A stretch of DNA of 6,594 nucleotides from JAJRRH01 sp047638815 (lineage in GTDB: Bacteria; Bacteroidota; Bacteroidia; Flavobacteriales_D; JABDKJ01), in contig JBLIMR010000091.1 of NCBI GenBank assembly GCA_047638815.1, positions 1-6,594 on the forward strand, written 5' to 3'. Numbering within the stretch: position 1 is the first letter of the stretch; the number at the start of each line of letters is the position of its first letter. Below, one piece after another: positions 5,369 to 6,594 of the stretch. The translations under genes and the position numbers were made by a program. The notes below the pieces were generated by a model. That model saw only the letters and a program-made list of their open reading frames with translations, did not search any database and was not told the DNA's origin.

Positions 5369-6594
5369 ATGAAAAAATCAATCATATTATCTTTTCTTTT
5401 TACCTTTTCAATTCTTATTTCATTTTCCCAAGAAAGTAATCAGTGGCTTCGCTTTCCAGCAATATCACCAGATGGCAATACCATAGCATTCAGCTACCAT
5501 GGAGACATACATACAGTACCAGCGACTGGAGGAATAGCTACTGTACTTACGCTTAGTGAGGGCTATGATCATATGCCAGTATGGTCACATGATGGTTCTC
5601 AGATTGCATTCGCATCAGACCGACATGGTAATTTTGATGTATTCACAATGCCAGCTGAAGGGGGTGTTTCTAAAAGACTTACTTACCACTCATCCAGTGA
5701 TAGCCCTAGTGATTTTAGTCCTGATGGGAGTCATGTAATATTCTCATCCTCTCGATTAGACGTGCACAGCAATCAACAATTTCCTTCAGGGGTCCTACCT
5801 GAGTTATATCAAGTGCCAATCGAAGGAGGTAGAGTGGAGCAGTTGCTTACAACTCCAGCAAACAATGCGAAGATGAGCCTTGATGGCAAGACTCTCATTT
5901 TTCAAGACCGTAAGGGTTATGAAGATCCTTTGCGTAAACATCACACTTCATCGGTTACCAGAGATATTTGGAAATACGAAACTGAAACTAAAAGCTATAC
6001 TCAATTGAGTACATTCAACGGAGAGGACTTGGATCCAGAATTCGCGATTGATGGTAGTTCATACTATTTCTTGAATGAAACCTCTGGAAGTTTCAATGTG
6101 CATAAAGGCAGTCTTTCTGGAGGAGCCACTCAACAAATCTCTCAGTTCGATACGCATCCTGTGAGACATTTGAGTATTGCGGCAGATGGGGAACTTTGTT
6201 ATGGTTATCACGGGCAAATTTATGTGCAAACAGAAGGAGCAGAACCTAGATTAGTAGATGTTGAAATTCGTTCAGATTTGCGTCACATTCCTATACAAAC
6301 CGTTCCTGTTCATGACAAACTCACTGAGTTTGCTGTATCATCAAATGGTAAAGAAGTCGCTTTTATAAAACGTGGTGAAGTTTTCGTGAGTTCGGTGAAA
6401 GACGGAACAACGAAGCGAATTACAAACACGCCTGAACAAGAACGAAGTGTGTCGTTTAGCCCTGATGGAAGATCTCTTCTCTATGCTAGTGAACGTAACG
6501 AAAGCTGGAGTTTATACCAATCTTCACTCAGCCGTGAAGAAGAAAAATACTTCTTCAACTCGACCGTACTTGAAGAGTCTGCTATTCTAACTTC
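5369..6594 (+). CDS. Tricorn-like S41 family peptidase, N-terminal part (3' truncated by window edge)
   Basis: An open frame of 408 codons from ATG at 5369 runs without a stop off the right edge. Residues 1-20 are a signal peptide (MKK, hydrophobic core, cleavage after SFS before Q21). The rest is a beta-propeller built of WD40-like/PD40 (TolB-type) blades: AISPDGNTIAFSY (31-43), VWSHDGSQIAFASD (71-84), DFSPDGSHVIFSS (115-127), MSLDGKTLIFQD (169-180), FAIDGSSYYFLN (225-236), VSSNGKEVAFIKRGEVFV (323-340) and FSPDGRSLLYASE (363-375). The segment GYED followed by RKHHTSSVTRDIW (189-201) is characteristic of bacterial tricorn protease homologues. Full-length relatives are about 1,050-1,100 residues and continue with a second propeller, a PDZ domain and the S41 Ser-His catalytic core, none of which is in this window. 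In tricorn the propellers gate and channel peptides; this exported version would act in the periplasm on peptides or misfolded protein. PD40-bearing amidohydrolases are the main alternative, but their N-terminal pattern differs. Confidence 0.88.
   Translation, partial: MKKSIILSFLFTFSILISFSQESNQWLRFPAISPDGNTIAFSYHGDIHTVPATGGIATVLTLSEGYDHMPVWSHDGSQIAFASDRHGNFDVFTMPAEGGVSKRLTYHSSSDSPSDFSPDGSHVIFSSSRLDVHSNQQFPSGVLPELYQVPIEGGRVEQLLTTPANNAKMSLDGKTLIFQDRKGYEDPLRKHHTSSVTRDIWKYETETKSYTQLSTFNGEDLDPEFAIDGSSYYFLNETSGSFNVHKGSLSGGATQQISQFDTHPVRHLSIAADGELCYGYHGQIYVQTEGAEPRLVDVEIRSDLRHIPIQTVPVHDKLTEFAVSSNGKEVAFIKRGEVFVSSVKDGTTKRITNTPEQERSVSFSPDGRSLLYASERNESWSLYQSSLSREEEKYFFNSTVLEESAILT

Noticed and set aside
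5556..5738. Plus-strand open frame of 60 codons inside the tricorn-like gene
   Set aside because: It overlaps the propeller coding sequence in another frame and encodes nothing recognisable.

Overview
This window looks like chromosomal DNA from a member of the Bacteroidota, probably a marine Cytophagales-type organism. The lineage is inferred from the AT-rich composition, secreted proteins whose signal peptides end just before Q, and intergenic regions without clear Shine-Dalgarno sequences. One good TAnnTTTG promoter box, and close resemblance of several proteins to families common in that phylum, point the same way. No rRNA, tRNA, CRISPR array, insertion sequence or phage gene was seen.

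Layout from left to right: the last 50 codons of a plus-strand membrane protein gene (1-155); a 239-base gap between convergent genes with no clear terminator; then five minus-strand genes. Read in their own direction (right to left), these are a small SdpI-family membrane protein (5164-4814), an XRE-type regulator with a membrane-spanning C-terminal half (4671-4135), a secreted class C beta-lactamase-like serine hydrolase with an N-terminal DUF4440/NTF2-like domain (4026-2512), a secreted MORN-repeat protein (2385-1648) and a short RhlE-like DEAD-box RNA helicase (1528-395). A 204-base divergent gap separates this group from a plus-strand gene at 5369 that runs off the right edge. That gene encodes the signal peptide and N-terminal beta-propeller part of a tricorn-like S41 peptidase.

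The gaps between the minus-strand genes are about 110-145 bases each, so they look like separately promoted neighbours and not one tight operon. The helicase has its own recognisable -7 box. The SdpI-like protein and the membrane-tethered XRE regulator are the pair most likely to work together, because SdpI proteins elsewhere are coupled to a repressor. That is inference only.

No clearly new biological system is visible. The items most worth a second look are three GACA repeats spaced exactly 11 bases apart, with extra ACAAT half-sites, upstream of the serine hydrolase; the odd start of the MORN protein gene (GTG, or an ATG one base out of frame); and the SdpI/membrane-XRE neighbourhood.
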